A stretch of DNA of 64,000 bases from Acidovorax sp. sif1233 (GTDB lineage Bacteria; Pseudomonadota; Gammaproteobacteria; Burkholderiales; Burkholderiaceae_C), in the NCBI RefSeq assembly GCF_019218755.1, contig NZ_JAHUWZ010000003.1:310001-374000 (forward strand). The letters are read 5' to 3'. Shown piece after piece: positions 18,370 through 28,001 of the stretch (its first letter is position 1; the number at the start of each line of letters is the position of its first letter). A program made the translations under genes and the position numbers. The notes beneath the pieces are model-generated. The model saw only the letters and a program-made list of their open reading frames with translations, was not told the DNA's origin and did not search any database.

Positions 18370-19344
18370 TTAGTGGAATGAACCGATGCGCTTGAGGTTA
18401 CCGAAATTCATCCAGACAAAAAAGGCCTTCCCGACGATATTGCCTTCTGGAACGAATCCCCAGTAGCGCGAATCGAGCGAGTTGTCCCGGTTGTCCCCCA
18501 TCATGAAATAGTGGCCTTCCGGCACCTTGCAGACGACGCCTTCGACACTGTAGCGGCAGTTTTGCCGGTAGGCAAAATTGCTCGCGCCCTGCACGAAGGC
18601 AGGAACATCGGGGTTGTTCAGCAAGCGATGCGGCTGCGGGCCCAGTTGCTCTTCAAACTGCTTGAAGTAGCGCATCGAATCCTCTTCGAAGAAATCCGGC
18701 GCTGCCTTGGTATCCACGGCTTGGCCGTTGATCGTGAGGCGCTTGTTGAGGTAGGCGACCTCGTCCCCCGGCACTCCGACCACCCGCTTGATGTAGTCCA
18801 GGCTGGGCTGTGGCGGGTAGCGAAACACCAGCACATCCCCCCGCGCAGGCTTGGTGCCTTCGGTGATCTTGGTGTGGATGACCGGCAGGCGGACACCGTA
18901 GGTGAACTTGTTCACCAGGATCAGGTCGCCCACCAGCAGCGTGGGAATCATGGAACCCGACGGAATCTTGAAAGGCTCGAACAGAAATGACCTCAGCAGG
19001 AACACCGCGACGATCACCGGGAACAGTCCTGCGGTCCAGTCCAGCCACCAGGGCTGCATGAGCAGCCTCCCCTTGGCTTCCTGGACATCCACATCAACCT
19101 TCTGGATGCCCATGCGGTCCAGTTCGGCGCGGCGCTGCACGGCGGCATCTTCCACGGCCTGGGCCGCCCGGCGGCGCTGCGGCAAAAAGTACAGCCGCTC
19201 GGCCAGCCAGTAGGCACCCGTGACCACCGTGGCCAGGAACAACAGCAGGGCAAAGTTGCCTTCCACGGCCCCAAAGTACCAAGCGCCGATATACCCGCCA
19301 AATGCGGCCAGCACCACAGAGGTGAGAATCTGCATGGCCTGCAT
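18370..19344 (-). CDS. lepB: Signal peptidase I
   Basis: Cleaves signal peptides from Sec and Tat substrates at the outer face of the inner membrane. 324 residues: N-terminal transmembrane segments (about 8-28 and 31-48), a charged cytoplasmic loop, another membrane segment (about 104-120), then the catalytic domain. The nucleophile is the second Ser (near 131) of KIPSGSMIPTLLVGD; the Lys general base is in YIKRVVGVPGDEV; box E is MGDNRDNSLDSRYWGFV. Start and lepA stop overlap by 1 nt (TGATG), so it is coupled to LepA, as in most proteobacteria. Confidence 0.97.
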   Translation of the reverse strand: MQAMQILTSVVLAAFGGYIGAWYFGAVEGNFALLLFLATVVTGAYWLAERLYFLPQRRRAAQAVEDAAVQRRAELDRMGIQKVDVDVQEAKGRLLMQPWWLDWTAGLFPVIVAVFLLRSFLFEPFKIPSGSMIPTLLVGDLILVNKFTYGVRLPVIHTKITEGTKPARGDVLVFRYPPQPSLDYIKRVVGVPGDEVAYLNKRLTINGQAVDTKAAPDFFEEDSMRYFKQFEEQLGPQPHRLLNNPDVPAFVQGASNFAYRQNCRYSVEGVVCKVPEGHYFMMGDNRDNSLDSRYWGFVPEGNIVGKAFFVWMNFGNLKRIGSFH

Positions 19345-21152
19345 CAGTCTTCCACCTGCAAAATGGCCAGGAAGGCCTCCTGGGGCACCTCGACCGATCC
19401 AATCTGTTTCATGCGTTTCTTACCTGCTTTCTGCTTCTCGAGGAGCTTGCGCTTGCGGGTGATGTCACCGCCGTAACATTTTGCCAGCACGTTCTTGCGC
19501 AATGCCTTGATGGTTTCGCGCGCAATGATGTTGGCACCGATGGCGGCCTGAATGGCCACGTCGTACATCTGGCGGCTGATGATCTCGCGCATCTTGGCGA
19601 CCACGGCACGGCCGCGGTACTGCGATTGCGAGCGGTGCACGATGATGGACAGCGCGTCGACCTTTTCACCGTTGAGCAGGATGTCGACCTTCACCACATC
19701 GGAGGCGCGGTATTCCTTGAACTCGTAGTCCATGGAGGCATAGCCGCGCGACACCGACTTGAGCTTGTCGAAGAAGTCGAGCACGATTTCGCCCAGCGGC
19801 ATTTCGTAGGTGAGCATCACCTGGCGGCCGTGGTATGCCATGTTCATCTGCACGCCGCGCTTCTGGTTGGCCAGTGTCATCACCGGGCCCACATAGTCCT
19901 GCGGCATGTACAGATGCACCGTGACGATGGGCTCGCGGATCTCCTCCAGCCGCCCCTGGTCCGGCATCTTGGAGGGATTCTCGACCATGATCACTTCGCC
20001 ATCGGCCTTGACCACCTGGTAGACCACGCTGGGCGCCGTGGTGATGAGGTCCTGGTCGAACTCTCGCTCCAGGCGCTCCTGCACGATTTCCATGTGCAGG
20101 AGCCCGAGGAATCCGCAACGAAAACCAAAGCCCAGCGCCTGGCTCACTTCGGGTTCGTAGTGCAGCGAGGCGTCGTTGAGCTTGAGCTTTTCCAGCGCAT
20201 CGCGCAGCGAGTCGTACTCGCTCGCTTCGGTGGGGTACAGCCCCGCAAAAACCTGCGGCTGGATTTCCTTGAAGCCGGGCAAGGCCTCGGCGGCGGGGCC
20301 TGCGTTGTTGGGCAGCTTCTTTTCCAGCGTGATCGTGTCGCCGACCTTGGCGGCCTGCAGCTCCTTGATGCCCGCGATGATGTAGCCCACCTGCCCCGCA
20401 TCCAGCGAATTGCGCGGCTCGTTGGCGGGCGTGAACACCCCCAGGTTGTCGGCGTTGTACACGGCGCCACTGGCCATCATCTTGATGCGCTCGCCCTTGA
20501 GCAGCCGCCCGTCCACCACGCGCACCAGCATCACGACGCCGACATAGCTGTCAAACCAGCTGTCGATGATCATGGCCCGCAGCGGACCCTGCGCATTGCC
20601 GCGCGGCGCGGGCACCTTGGCGACGATGGCTTCCAGGATCTCCTCGATGCCCATGCCCGTCTTGGCGGAACATGGAATGGCATCCGTGGCGTCGATGCCG
20701 ATCACGTCCTCGATCTCGGCCTTGGCGTTGTCCGGATCCGCATTGGGCAGATCCATCTTGTTGAGCACCGGCACGACCTCGACACCCAGGTCCAGCGCCG
20801 TGTAGCAGTTCGCGACCGTCTGGGCTTCGACGCCCTGGGATGCATCGACCACCAGCAACGCGCCCTCGCAGGCAGACAGCGAGCGGCTCACTTCATACGA
20901 GAAGTCCACATGACCCGGCGTGTCGATCAGATTGAGGTTGTAGACCTGGCCATCCTGTGCCTTGTATTGCAGTGCCGCCGTCTGCGCCTTGATGGTTATC
21001 CCACGCTCCTTTTCGATGTCCATCGAGTCCAGAACCTGGGCCTCCATCTCACGGTCCGCAAGGCCGCCACAGCGCTGGATCAAGCGATCAGCGAGCGTCG
21101 ACTTGCCATGGTCGATGTGCGCAATGATGGAAAAATTTCTGATGTGGTTCAT
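19344..21152 (-). CDS. lepA: Elongation factor 4 (LepA)
   Basis: Ribosome-associated GTPase that acts on initiation and on stalled or back-translocated ribosomes. 602 residues, the standard length. G1 is AHIDHGKST near residue 11-19, G3 DTPGHVDF near 79, G4 NKMD near 132; the C-terminal LepA-specific domain with [19 protein letters not shown] near 555-573 is intact. ATG at 21152 gives the universal [12 protein letters not shown] start; a TTG one codon earlier is less likely. Upstream, a strong terminator hairpin for the previous gene sits only 50 bp away, and beyond it a group of DnaA-box-like sites. Confidence 0.98.
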   Translation of the reverse strand: MNHIRNFSIIAHIDHGKSTLADRLIQRCGGLADREMEAQVLDSMDIEKERGITIKAQTAALQYKAQDGQVYNLNLIDTPGHVDFSYEVSRSLSACEGALLVVDASQGVEAQTVANCYTALDLGVEVVPVLNKMDLPNADPDNAKAEIEDVIGIDATDAIPCSAKTGMGIEEILEAIVAKVPAPRGNAQGPLRAMIIDSWFDSYVGVVMLVRVVDGRLLKGERIKMMASGAVYNADNLGVFTPANEPRNSLDAGQVGYIIAGIKELQAAKVGDTITLEKKLPNNAGPAAEALPGFKEIQPQVFAGLYPTEASEYDSLRDALEKLKLNDASLHYEPEVSQALGFGFRCGFLGLLHMEIVQERLEREFDQDLITTAPSVVYQVVKADGEVIMVENPSKMPDQGRLEEIREPIVTVHLYMPQDYVGPVMTLANQKRGVQMNMAYHGRQVMLTYEMPLGEIVLDFFDKLKSVSRGYASMDYEFKEYRASDVVKVDILLNGEKVDALSIIVHRSQSQYRGRAVVAKMREIISRQMYDVAIQAAIGANIIARETIKALRKNVLAKCYGGDITRKRKLLEKQKAGKKRMKQIGSVEVPQEAFLAILQVED

Positions 21153-21202
21153 CAACGGAAAGCGTCAAGTGATTGAATTAAAACGGAGCACACAAGAAAA
21201 AA

Positions 21203-21227
21203 GGGCGCGTCGAATGGCGACGCGCCC
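21203..21227 (-). terminator. Rho-independent terminator between mucD and lepA
   Basis: On the minus strand a perfect 10 bp stem (GGGCGCGTCG with CGACGCGCCC, 5 nt loop) is followed by six Ts (21197-21202 on plus are A). It would end transcripts coming from mucD, so lepA needs either readthrough or a promoter within the last 50 bp. Confidence 0.85.
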
Positions 21228-21343
21228 TGAACCAACAATCATTGGCAACTGCGATAGTTGGAGCTTCATTGTAGGCAAAAAGCCCGCAGGAAAAAGCCCA
21301 TACGACTGCATCCAGGGGGAGTTGCCAGGGTGCAACAGGGCTT

Positions 21344-21422
21344 TTATTCACAACTTATTCACAGTCTGCACAACAACAACGCTGGACAACTTGTGGGTGA
21401 GCTGTGGATCAGCTGTGCATTG
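21344..21422. promoter_or_regulatory. Cluster of DnaA-box-like sites
   Basis: Two perfect matches to TTATNCACA (TTATTCACA at 21344-21352 and 21355-21363) lie 11 bp apart on the plus strand. On the minus strand follow TCACCCACA (21392-21400), TGATCCACA (21403-21411, one mismatch to TTATCCACA) and CAATGCACA (21414-21422), again at exact 11 bp steps. A weaker GTCTGCACA is at 21364-21372. The 508 bp gap between lepA and mucD (21153-21660) contains no gene; besides this cluster it holds the two hairpins annotated separately and an AT-richer stretch at about 21465-21545. The arrangement resembles a DnaA-binding region, but no dnaA, dnaN or parAB genes are nearby. Confidence 0.6.
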
Positions 21423-21520
21423 CACCAGCGCATCCCGCATCGTGAATCCGCGCCTGGCCAATATACAGATTAGCGTTGAACAGGAGCCTCTATTCTATCG
21501 AATCCAGTTGATAGACTTTG

Positions 21521-21541
21521 AAAAAGTTAGCAAAAGCTAAC
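21521..21541 (-). terminator. Weak hairpin with T run after mucD
   Basis: On the minus strand GTTAGC-TTTT-GCTAAC is followed by TTTTTC. The 6 bp stem is AT-rich, so it would be a weak terminator 120 bp after the mucD stop, ahead of the stronger one at 21203-21227. Confidence 0.45.
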
Positions 21542-21660
21542 ATTCATGCCTTCGGAGAGGTTCCAGCAAAAACGCCAAAAAACCTTTCGCCGCGGTCAAA
21601 TAGCCCATTGCAAAAGTGGGGAATCGCCGCCCAGGCGCCCCCACCCGCACATCCGACGCC

Positions 21661-23130
21661 TCAGCGTCCGGGCCGGATCAAGGCATATTGCGCCCACTCT
21701 CCGCGTCGGTACAGCACATTGATGGCCTTGCTCTTGTCCGCCTTTGCCAGCACGGCTTCGAACTCCTTGACCCCCGATACCTCGGTGTTTGCGATCGCAA
21801 GAATCACGTCACCTTCGCGCAGGCCGGCACGCGCGGCAGCCTCCGTGGCGGTCGCCACCAGTACCCCGCCCTTGACCTTGAGTTCCTTCTTCTGCGCATC
21901 GGAAAGTTCAATCACCGCCAGCCCGATTTGCTGCGCAGCGGCCGATGCCTTGGGCTTCTCTTCCCGTTCTGCCGCTTTGGCGGCCGCGGGCTTGTCAGGC
22001 TCGATCTCGGCAATGGTGATGCCCAGATCCCGCGAAGCGCCCCGGCGGAATACGGTCATGGTGCTCTTGGTGCCGGGCTTGGTGTTGCCCACCAGCCGGG
22101 GCAAATCAGCCACCTTCTCGATGGTCTTGCCATCGAAACGGGTGATGATGTCCCCCGCTTCCACCCCGGCCTTGTCTGCCGGCGATCCAGCCTCCACGCC
22201 GGTCACCAGGGCCCCCTGCGCCTTGCCCAGGCCAATCGATTCCGCCACGTCCTTGGTGACCTGTCCGATCTGCACGCCGATGCGACCCCGCGTGACCCGC
22301 CCGGACGCGCGCAATTGTTCGCTCACCCGGATGGCTTCATCCATCGGGATGGCAAACGAAATACCCATGAATCCACCCGAGCGCGAATAGATCTGGCTGT
22401 TGATCCCCACCACCTCGCCGCGCATGTTGATCAGGGGCCCCCCCGAGTTCCCAGGGTTGATGGCCACGTCGGTCTGGATGAAGGGCAGGTAGTCGCCGGT
22501 ATCGCGCTGCTTGGCACTGACGATGCCCGCGGTCACCGTGTTCTCCAGCCCGAAAGGCGAGCCAATCGCCATGACCCACTCTCCGACACGCAGGCGCCCC
22601 AGATCACCCACCTTCACTGCGGGCAGCCCGGTGGCCTCGATCTTGACCACGGCCACGTCCGTGCGCTTGTCCGCGCCGATGATCTTGGCCTTGAACTCAC
22701 GCTTGTCGGTCAGCGTGACGATCACTTCATCGGCCCCCTCCACGACATGCGCGTTCGTCATGACAAACCCGTCCGTGGTCAGGATGAAGCCCGATCCCAC
22801 GCCACGGGGCTGCTCGTCGTCCTGGGGCCGCTGCGGGCGCTGCTGCCTCGGCACGTTGGGAATCGGCACTCCGAAACGGCGGAAGAACTCCAGCATTTCC
22901 TCGTCCATGCCATTCGCGCTCGCGCGGCTGGAGGCCTTTTCCACGGTCCGTATGTTGACCACGGACGGTCCCACCTGGTCCACCAGGTCGGTAAAGTCTG
23001 GCAGGCCACGCACAGCTGCAGCGGGCTGCGCGAAGCCGGCCTGGGGCAAAAACGCTCCACCGGCAACCCCGGCGAACATGCACGCAAATGCTACGGAGCG
23101 CAGCGCATTTCCATCGAACTTCGGCATCAT
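21661..23130 (-). CDS. mucD: Periplasmic serine protease MucD/DegP
   Basis: HtrA-family protease and chaperone that degrades misfolded envelope proteins. 489 residues: signal peptide about 1-34 (cleavage after GFA), trypsin-like domain with the catalytic triad His128 (MTNAHVV), Asp158 (KRTDVAVV) and Ser229 (NPGNSGGPL), then two PDZ domains (about 275-370 and 400-480). The two ATG codons at 23130 and 23127 are preceded by AAAGG; the first is used here. It closes the rpoE-rseA-rseB-mucD block, 163 bp after rseB, matching the mucD position in Pseudomonas algU-mucABCD (mucC is absent here). Confidence 0.96.
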   Translation of the reverse strand: MMPKFDGNALRSVAFACMFAGVAGGAFLPQAGFAQPAAAVRGLPDFTDLVDQVGPSVVNIRTVEKASSRASANGMDEEMLEFFRRFGVPIPNVPRQQRPQRPQDDEQPRGVGSGFILTTDGFVMTNAHVVEGADEVIVTLTDKREFKAKIIGADKRTDVAVVKIEATGLPAVKVGDLGRLRVGEWVMAIGSPFGLENTVTAGIVSAKQRDTGDYLPFIQTDVAINPGNSGGPLINMRGEVVGINSQIYSRSGGFMGISFAIPMDEAIRVSEQLRASGRVTRGRIGVQIGQVTKDVAESIGLGKAQGALVTGVEAGSPADKAGVEAGDIITRFDGKTIEKVADLPRLVGNTKPGTKSTMTVFRRGASRDLGITIAEIEPDKPAAAKAAEREEKPKASAAAQQIGLAVIELSDAQKKELKVKGGVLVATATEAAARAGLREGDVILAIANTEVSGVKEFEAVLAKADKSKAINVLYRRGEWAQYALIRPGR

Positions 23131-23293
23131 CGACCTTTCGTGAATTGTGACGAACGCAGTCATCAAACTGTATGTAACTGTGAAGAGTGTGCGGCCATTT
23201 GGTTCCCGCGCTGACGTGCTGTCTGCATGCCCCTCTGAAGGGCAGGCCGCAACCCGCAGCGGCCCGCCACCCCACGGAGTGGCAGCCGTGCAA

Positions 23294-24373
23294 TCAGCGG
23301 GTGCGCTCCAATTGCCCGGCAAACAGGCGAAGGGTCTGCAGAGGTACCTCTCCGACCGCGGTGAGCCACACATCGGGCAAGACCCGCATCGCCAGCAATT
23401 GGGTGGCGCCCATGCTCGACACCTGGGGCTGCGCCGGGTGCCGCTGGGGATCAAACGGCTCCACGAACAGCGAGACCGACGCGAGGCCATCGGAGTACAG
23501 GCATTGCAGAACGCCCTGGGCATCGTCCGCGGCAGACACCGCGCGCCGATGGCAACTCACCGGAACAAATCCCGCGACCGGCTGGCGCAAGGCCCACCCC
23601 TCTGCCGACGCGGTGGTCTTGACCACGGCCGGTGCCACGACCTTGTAGCCCTCCGTGGCATCCATCAGGCGCGAGAGCTGCTCCACTCGCACGGGCGCAT
23701 TCAGATCCAGCTCTGAAAACGCGGCCTGCTCCAGAACGCGGCCATCCGCAGCCAGTGTCTGCAGCTTCACGACAAGGCCGGTGTCCCGCTCGCTCCACAG
23801 CCTGTAGCCGAAACGCAGGGAGTCCACCGGCTTGAACCACACCACGTCCGCGACAAAACCCGCCACCCGCTCCTGCCCCACCGAACGCGAGACATAGAAC
23901 TGGGAGATCGACGTGCCGTTGACCACAGGAACGCGCGGAAACTGCCCCGAGGCTTCGCGGCGGTCCGAGCGGACCACCCGGGACTGGGGCCAGAAAGTGC
24001 GCACCTCGTCATCGCGCCGGAAAATAGTCCGCGGCGTGCCGCTCAGCGCCTCCACGCGCTCCATCTGCTGCTGCCCTTCACAGGCGTGCCAGATGCGCGA
24101 ACTGGCCATCGCGCCCGAGGCTGCAAGCACCACGAAGGTTCCCGCATAGGGCCGGATGCAGGGCGCGCTGTGCATGCGCTCAATCCATTGCACGATGGTG
24201 CGCGCCGCGGGCACCGGGGCCGCGTCTCCCAACGGACGAGGCGACTTTTCCGGTTGCGCCTCCCCCATTGCGGCGGAAAGCCCCGCCACGCACAGAAGCA
24301 CCGCCACCCACCCGGACCTGAACCACCGACATGGCGCAATCACGCTATTGCCCGCAACCCCTGTATTGGTCAT
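23294..24373 (-). CDS. rseB: Sigma-E regulatory protein RseB/MucB
   Basis: Periplasmic sensor that binds the anti-sigma factor RseA and protects it from proteolysis until outer-membrane stress occurs. 359 residues: hydrophobic signal segment at about 20-38 (VAVLLCVAGLSAAMG), MucB/RseB N-terminal domain with the family pattern YAGTFVVLAASGAMASSRIWHACEG near 75-100 (shown in part), and C-terminal domain from about 250. FRRDDEVRTFWPQSRVV near 115-130 fits the family. It follows rseA by 33 bp in the usual order. Confidence 0.93.
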   Translation of the reverse strand: MTNTGVAGNSVIAPCRWFRSGWVAVLLCVAGLSAAMGEAQPEKSPRPLGDAAPVPAARTIVQWIERMHSAPCIRPYAGTFVVLAASGAMASSRIWHACEGQQQMERVEALSGTPRTIFRRDDEVRTFWPQSRVVRSDRREASGQFPRVPVVNGTSISQFYVSRSVGQERVAGFVADVVWFKPVDSLRFGYRLWSERDTGLVVKLQTLAADGRVLEQAAFSELDLNAPVRVEQLSRLMDATEGYKVVAPAVVKTTASAEGWALRQPVAGFVPVSCHRRAVSAADDAQGVLQCLYSDGLASVSLFVEPFDPQRHPAQPQVSSMGATQLLAMRVLPDVWLTAVGEVPLQTLRLFAGQLERTR

Positions 24374-24406
24374 CGCACGGTCTCAGCACAAAGAGCCATC
24401 CTTGAC

Positions 24407-25075
24407 TCAGCGGCCGGGTGTCTCAAATGTCGCATTGCGCAGGAAGCCCGCGGGCATCTGCAGGGCGGAAGTGCTGCCAAACTGCTTGTGCGCCGCCAGC
24501 AACTCGTCCAGGCGGGGATCGCGAATCATCACCTGTGCCCCACCTTCGGCATCCGCCACGGCCACCACGGGCGTGCCAGCGGTGCTGGGCGCGGATTCCG
24601 GCGCAAGAGCGAGCTGGGCACCGCCCGACGGACCCGCCGCACCAGTGCCTTGCAGGCTGGCCAAGGAGGTCCATCCAATCGCGGCCACCGCCGCCAGCGA
24701 TGCAAAACCAGCGACCATCTTCCAGCGGAAGACGGACGCATTCGCGGCACTCTCCATCACGGGAGCCACCACTGCCACCTGCACCGGGGGCTGAACGCCC
24801 AGGGCAGGCCCTTCCTTGGCGAGCTCATCGCGCAGCCGTGCCATGAAATCCGGGCTGGAGGGCCGCGCCAGATCGGACGAACGCAATACGTCACCCACCA
24901 GGTGATAGAGCTGCCACGCCGCATGCCCCTCGGCTTGCTCCGCGTAGGCCAGGGCATCGGCCAACTCATCCCCCTGCAACTGGCCATCGGCCAGTGCAGA
25001 CAACTGTTCGCGCCTGTGCATCTCATTCACCACGGCGCCCTCTGCCAATCCATCGCTACGTACAGCCTTGTTCAT
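24407..25075 (-). CDS. rseA: Anti-sigma-E factor RseA
   Basis: Inner-membrane anti-sigma factor that holds RpoE inactive through its cytoplasmic domain. 222 residues: N-terminal anti-sigma domain with REQLSALADGQLQGDELADAL near residues 22-42 and HAAWQLYHLVGDVLR near 53-67, one transmembrane segment at about 130-148 (VAGFASLAAVAAIGW), then a periplasmic part that RseB would bind. The 9 bp gap to rpoE suggests co-translation. Release of RpoE is expected to need regulated proteolysis by proteases encoded elsewhere. Confidence 0.93.
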   Translation of the reverse strand: MNKAVRSDGLAEGAVVNEMHRREQLSALADGQLQGDELADALAYAEQAEGHAAWQLYHLVGDVLRSSDLARPSSPDFMARLRDELAKEGPALGVQPPVQVAVVAPVMESAANASVFRWKMVAGFASLAAVAAIGWTSLASLQGTGAAGPSGGAQLALAPESAPSTAGTPVVAVADAEGGAQVMIRDPRLDELLAAHKQFGSTSALQMPAGFLRNATFETPGR

Positions 25076-25084
25076 TTCATTACC

Positions 25085-25711
25085 TCACCACCGTTTGCCC
25101 GACTGGTTTTCAAGCAAGGGGCGCACTTTTGCCGAAATGGCCTCACGCGCCCGGAAAATCCGGGACCGCACCGTGCCAATGGGGCAATCCATGGCCGTTG
25201 CGATCTCTTCGTAACTCAGTCCCTCGATCTCGCGCAAGGTCACCGCCTGGCGCAGATCTTCGGGTAATGCCTCCATGGCCGCATTGACGGCTTGCGCGAT
25301 TTCTCGGGCCGCGAGCACGGTTTCGGGGGTTTCTTCGCTGGTTAGTTCGTGTCCGAGGCGGGAAGTTTCATCTTCATCCTCATTCCCTCGCAGCGCATTC
25401 TCCGAAATGACGGGATTGCGTTTCATGTCCATCAGCGCCTTCTTGGCGGTATTGACGGCAATCCGGTAGAGCCAGGTATAGAACTGCGCATCGCCGCGGA
25501 ACTGATGCAGTGCGCGGTAGGCACGGATGAACGTCTCCTGTGCGATGTCCTGCACGAGGTCGGTGTCGCGCACCATGCGCCCAATGAGGCGCTCGATGCG
25601 GCGCTGGTACTTGATGACCAGTAGCTCATAGGCGCGCTGATCGCCCGCCACCGTGCGCTCCACCAGTTGGAGATCGCTGTCTTCGGAAGGGGAAGGCGGA
25701 ATTACAGTCAT
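25085..25711 (-). CDS. rpoE: RNA polymerase sigma factor RpoE (AlgU)
   Basis: Extracytoplasmic-function sigma factor for the envelope-stress response. 208 residues: region 2 with LVQDIAQETFIRAYRALHQFRGDAQFYTWLYRIA (residues about 52-85, shown in part) for -10 recognition, and region 4 with LREIEGLSYEEIATAMDCPIGTVRSRIFRARE near 157-188 for -35 recognition. The linker between them is typical of the RpoE subgroup. Followed by rseA, rseB and mucD on the same strand. It starts 6 bp after the end of the ygfX-like gene. Confidence 0.97.
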   Translation of the reverse strand: MTVIPPSPSEDSDLQLVERTVAGDQRAYELLVIKYQRRIERLIGRMVRDTDLVQDIAQETFIRAYRALHQFRGDAQFYTWLYRIAVNTAKKALMDMKRNPVISENALRGNEDEDETSRLGHELTSEETPETVLAAREIAQAVNAAMEALPEDLRQAVTLREIEGLSYEEIATAMDCPIGTVRSRIFRAREAISAKVRPLLENQSGKRW

Positions 25712-25717
25712 GGATAC

Positions 25718-26230
25718 TCAGGATTCACGCCCCACGGCTGCTGCCGGGGCGGTTTCGTCAGCGTTGCCAGCGCCCGGTCTGGGGCGCGAATATACCGCAC
25801 GGCGCAGATCCATCCAACGTTCAGGCTGGGTGGAACGCTCCAGCCACAGCCAGATGCGGCCGCGCCCCGCGGGCCGCGCATGCAGCCACAGATGCGATTG
25901 CACGTCGAGAAGGACTTCCGGGGAAGCGGAAAGTGCCGCCAATGTGTCGCCGGGCTGCCCACTCTCCAGAGCCCAGGACTGTCCGTCCCAGCGAATGGCA
26001 CCAGAAAGCTGGTGAACCCAGAAGTGCAGTGCGCTGGCGGCGGCCACGAGCCAGAGCCCGCCGCCGGCCAGAACAGGCCAGAGGGAGCCCGCACCCGAGC
26101 CTCGAAAGAACCACGCCCCGAGCCCGCCCGCGCCTGCCAGCAGCACGCCAGCCAGCACACAGCCCAGGGCACGGCTGCGCCGCAGGGGGTACAGCACCGC
26201 CGGCGGCCGCCGCGAGGAGATCACGTCCAT
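25718..26230 (-). CDS. ygfX: YgfX/CptA-like inner-membrane protein
   Basis: 170-residue protein with two hydrophobic segments near residues 22-45 (LGCVLAGVLLAGAGGLGAWFF) and 52-75, then a short soluble domain. The C-terminal pattern IRWDGQSWALESG ... RIWLWLERSTQPERWMDLRRAVYS matches the YgfX (CptA) family of E. coli, where RW-G--W and the E-W-DLRR end are characteristic. In enterics YgfX pairs with SdhE and was reported as a membrane toxin acting on cytoskeletal proteins; no sdhE partner is seen here. Its stop is 6 bp before rpoE, so it is likely cotranscribed with the sigma factor. Start ATG 26230 is chosen over a further-upstream ATG that would add 15 unlikely residues. Confidence 0.72.
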   Translation of the reverse strand: MDVISSRRPPAVLYPLRRSRALGCVLAGVLLAGAGGLGAWFFRGSGAGSLWPVLAGGGLWLVAAASALHFWVHQLSGAIRWDGQSWALESGQPGDTLAALSASPEVLLDVQSHLWLHARPAGRGRIWLWLERSTQPERWMDLRRAVYSRPRPGAGNADETAPAAAVGRES

Positions 26231-26313
26231 GGCGCGCCACCGGTCACCAAAAGCCCACGGCCCAAGCAGGGGCACAGCTTCGCGGCGGGCCCGCCCTCGG
26301 GCTCAAGGCAACA

Positions 26314-26333
26314 ACAAGGCAGAAAGGCCTTGT
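26314..26333 (-). terminator. Possible terminator after fabF
   Basis: A 7 bp stem (ACAAGGC with GCCTTGT, 6 nt loop) lies 33 bp beyond the fabF stop on the minus strand. The T tract after it is poor (TGTTG), so this is a weak candidate for separating the fatty-acid genes from ygfX-rpoE. Confidence 0.4.
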
Positions 26334-26365
26334 CATCCAGCGCGGCAGGATGTGGTGCCAGAGGA

Positions 26366-27610
26366 TCAGACGCGTTTGAAGACCAGGGTTCCGTTGGTGC
26401 CGCCAAAACCGAAGTTGTTCTTGACGGCCACGTCGATCTTCATGTCACGCGCCGTGTTGGCGCAGTAATCCAGATCGCACTCCGGATCCTGATTCAGCAA
26501 ATTGATGGTCGGCGGCACCTTTTGCTCATGCAGCGCCAACACCGTGAAGATGCTCTCGATACCACCCGCGCCGCCCAGCAAGTGGCCGGTCATGGATTTG
26601 GTAGAACTCACCACGGTCTTGTAGGCATGGTCGCCCAAGGCCGCCTTGATGGCATTTGTTTCGTTGATGTCACCCAGGGGCGTGGAAGTACCGTGGGCGT
26701 TCAGGTAGTCGACCTGGTCGGCATTCATGCCCGCATTGCGCAAGGCGTTCAGCATGGCGCGGCGCGGGCCATCCATGTTGGGGGCCGTCATGTGCCCGGC
26801 ATCGGCACTCATGCCAAAGCCGCTCAATTCTGCGTAAATCTTGGCACCCCGGGCTTTGGCATGCTCGTATTCTTCCAGCACCATCACGCCGGCGCCCTCG
26901 CCCAGCACAAAACCATCGCGGTCCTTGTCCCAGGGGCGGGATGCTGTCTTGGGGTCGTCGTTGCGGGTGGACAGGGCACGCATGGCCGCGAACCCCCCGA
27001 TGCCCAGCGGCGATACGGTGGATTCCGTGCCACCGGCGACCACCACGTCGGCATCGCCGTACTCGATCATCCGGCCGGCCTCGCCGATGCAGTGCAGGCC
27101 CGTGGTGCAGGCAGTGACCACCGCCAGGTTGGGGCCCTTGAAGCCAAAGCGCATGGACACGTGGCCCGCCACCATGTTGATGATGGACGCCGGCACGAAG
27201 AACGGCGTGATGCGACGGGGGCCGCGGCTGACCAGTTCCGCGTGGGTGTTCTCGATCAGTGGCAGGCCACCAATCCCCGATCCGATCACACAGGCAATGC
27301 GCGTGGCGAACTCTTCGCTGAGCGCCTCACCCGTGGGCAGGCCGGCATCCTGCACCGCCTGCGCAGCTGCCGCGATGCCGAAATGAATGAAGCTGTCCAT
27401 CGCGCGCGCATCCTTGGCGCTGATGTACGACTCCAGGTCAAGACCTTTGACCTCCCCCGCGATCTTGCAGGCGAAGTTCGACGCGTCGAACTTGGTGATG
27501 AGATCAATGCCGGATTTTCCGGCAAGGAGGTTGGCCCAGGATTCGGCCACCGTGTTGCCCACGGGGCTGACGCATCCCAGGCCGGTCACGACAACGCGAC
27601 GACGGCTCAT
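26366..27610 (-). CDS. fabF: 3-oxoacyl-ACP synthase II
   Basis: Elongating condensing enzyme of type II fatty-acid synthesis. 414 residues with the full KAS catalytic set: Cys in VTACTTG near residue 165, His in [11 protein letters not shown] near 305 and His in [13 protein letters not shown] near 340. [11 protein letters not shown] closes the C-terminal thiolase fold. It follows acpP by 48 bp, giving the order fabD-fabG-acpP-fabF seen in most proteobacteria. KAS II rather than KAS I by its overall pattern and gene position. Confidence 0.97.
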   Translation of the reverse strand: MSRRRVVVTGLGCVSPVGNTVAESWANLLAGKSGIDLITKFDASNFACKIAGEVKGLDLESYISAKDARAMDSFIHFGIAAAAQAVQDAGLPTGEALSEEFATRIACVIGSGIGGLPLIENTHAELVSRGPRRITPFFVPASIINMVAGHVSMRFGFKGPNLAVVTACTTGLHCIGEAGRMIEYGDADVVVAGGTESTVSPLGIGGFAAMRALSTRNDDPKTASRPWDKDRDGFVLGEGAGVMVLEEYEHAKARGAKIYAELSGFGMSADAGHMTAPNMDGPRRAMLNALRNAGMNADQVDYLNAHGTSTPLGDINETNAIKAALGDHAYKTVVSSTKSMTGHLLGGAGGIESIFTVLALHEQKVPPTINLLNQDPECDLDYCANTARDMKIDVAVKNNFGFGGTNGTLVFKRV

Positions 27611-27658
27611 GCGTAAAAAACCTTCTGCTGATCGCTTGAGTCAGGCGCAGAGCGCCGC

Positions 27659-27934
<276 letters not shown>

Positions 27935-28001
27935 CTAGCTGCTTCAGGAGAAGCCCCTCAGCAGCCCGCCGTCCGGATGAACCGGCGTTATCTTCCATCA
28001 A

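Noticed and set aside
21616..23214. Plus-strand frame of 532 codons across the DnaA-like region side and mucD
   Set aside because: Antisense to mucD; no motifs.
25708..26172. 154-codon minus-strand frame overlapping ygfX in another frame
   Set aside because: Arg/Gly/Ser-rich and motif-free; the frame 25718-26230 has two membrane spans and the YgfX pattern.
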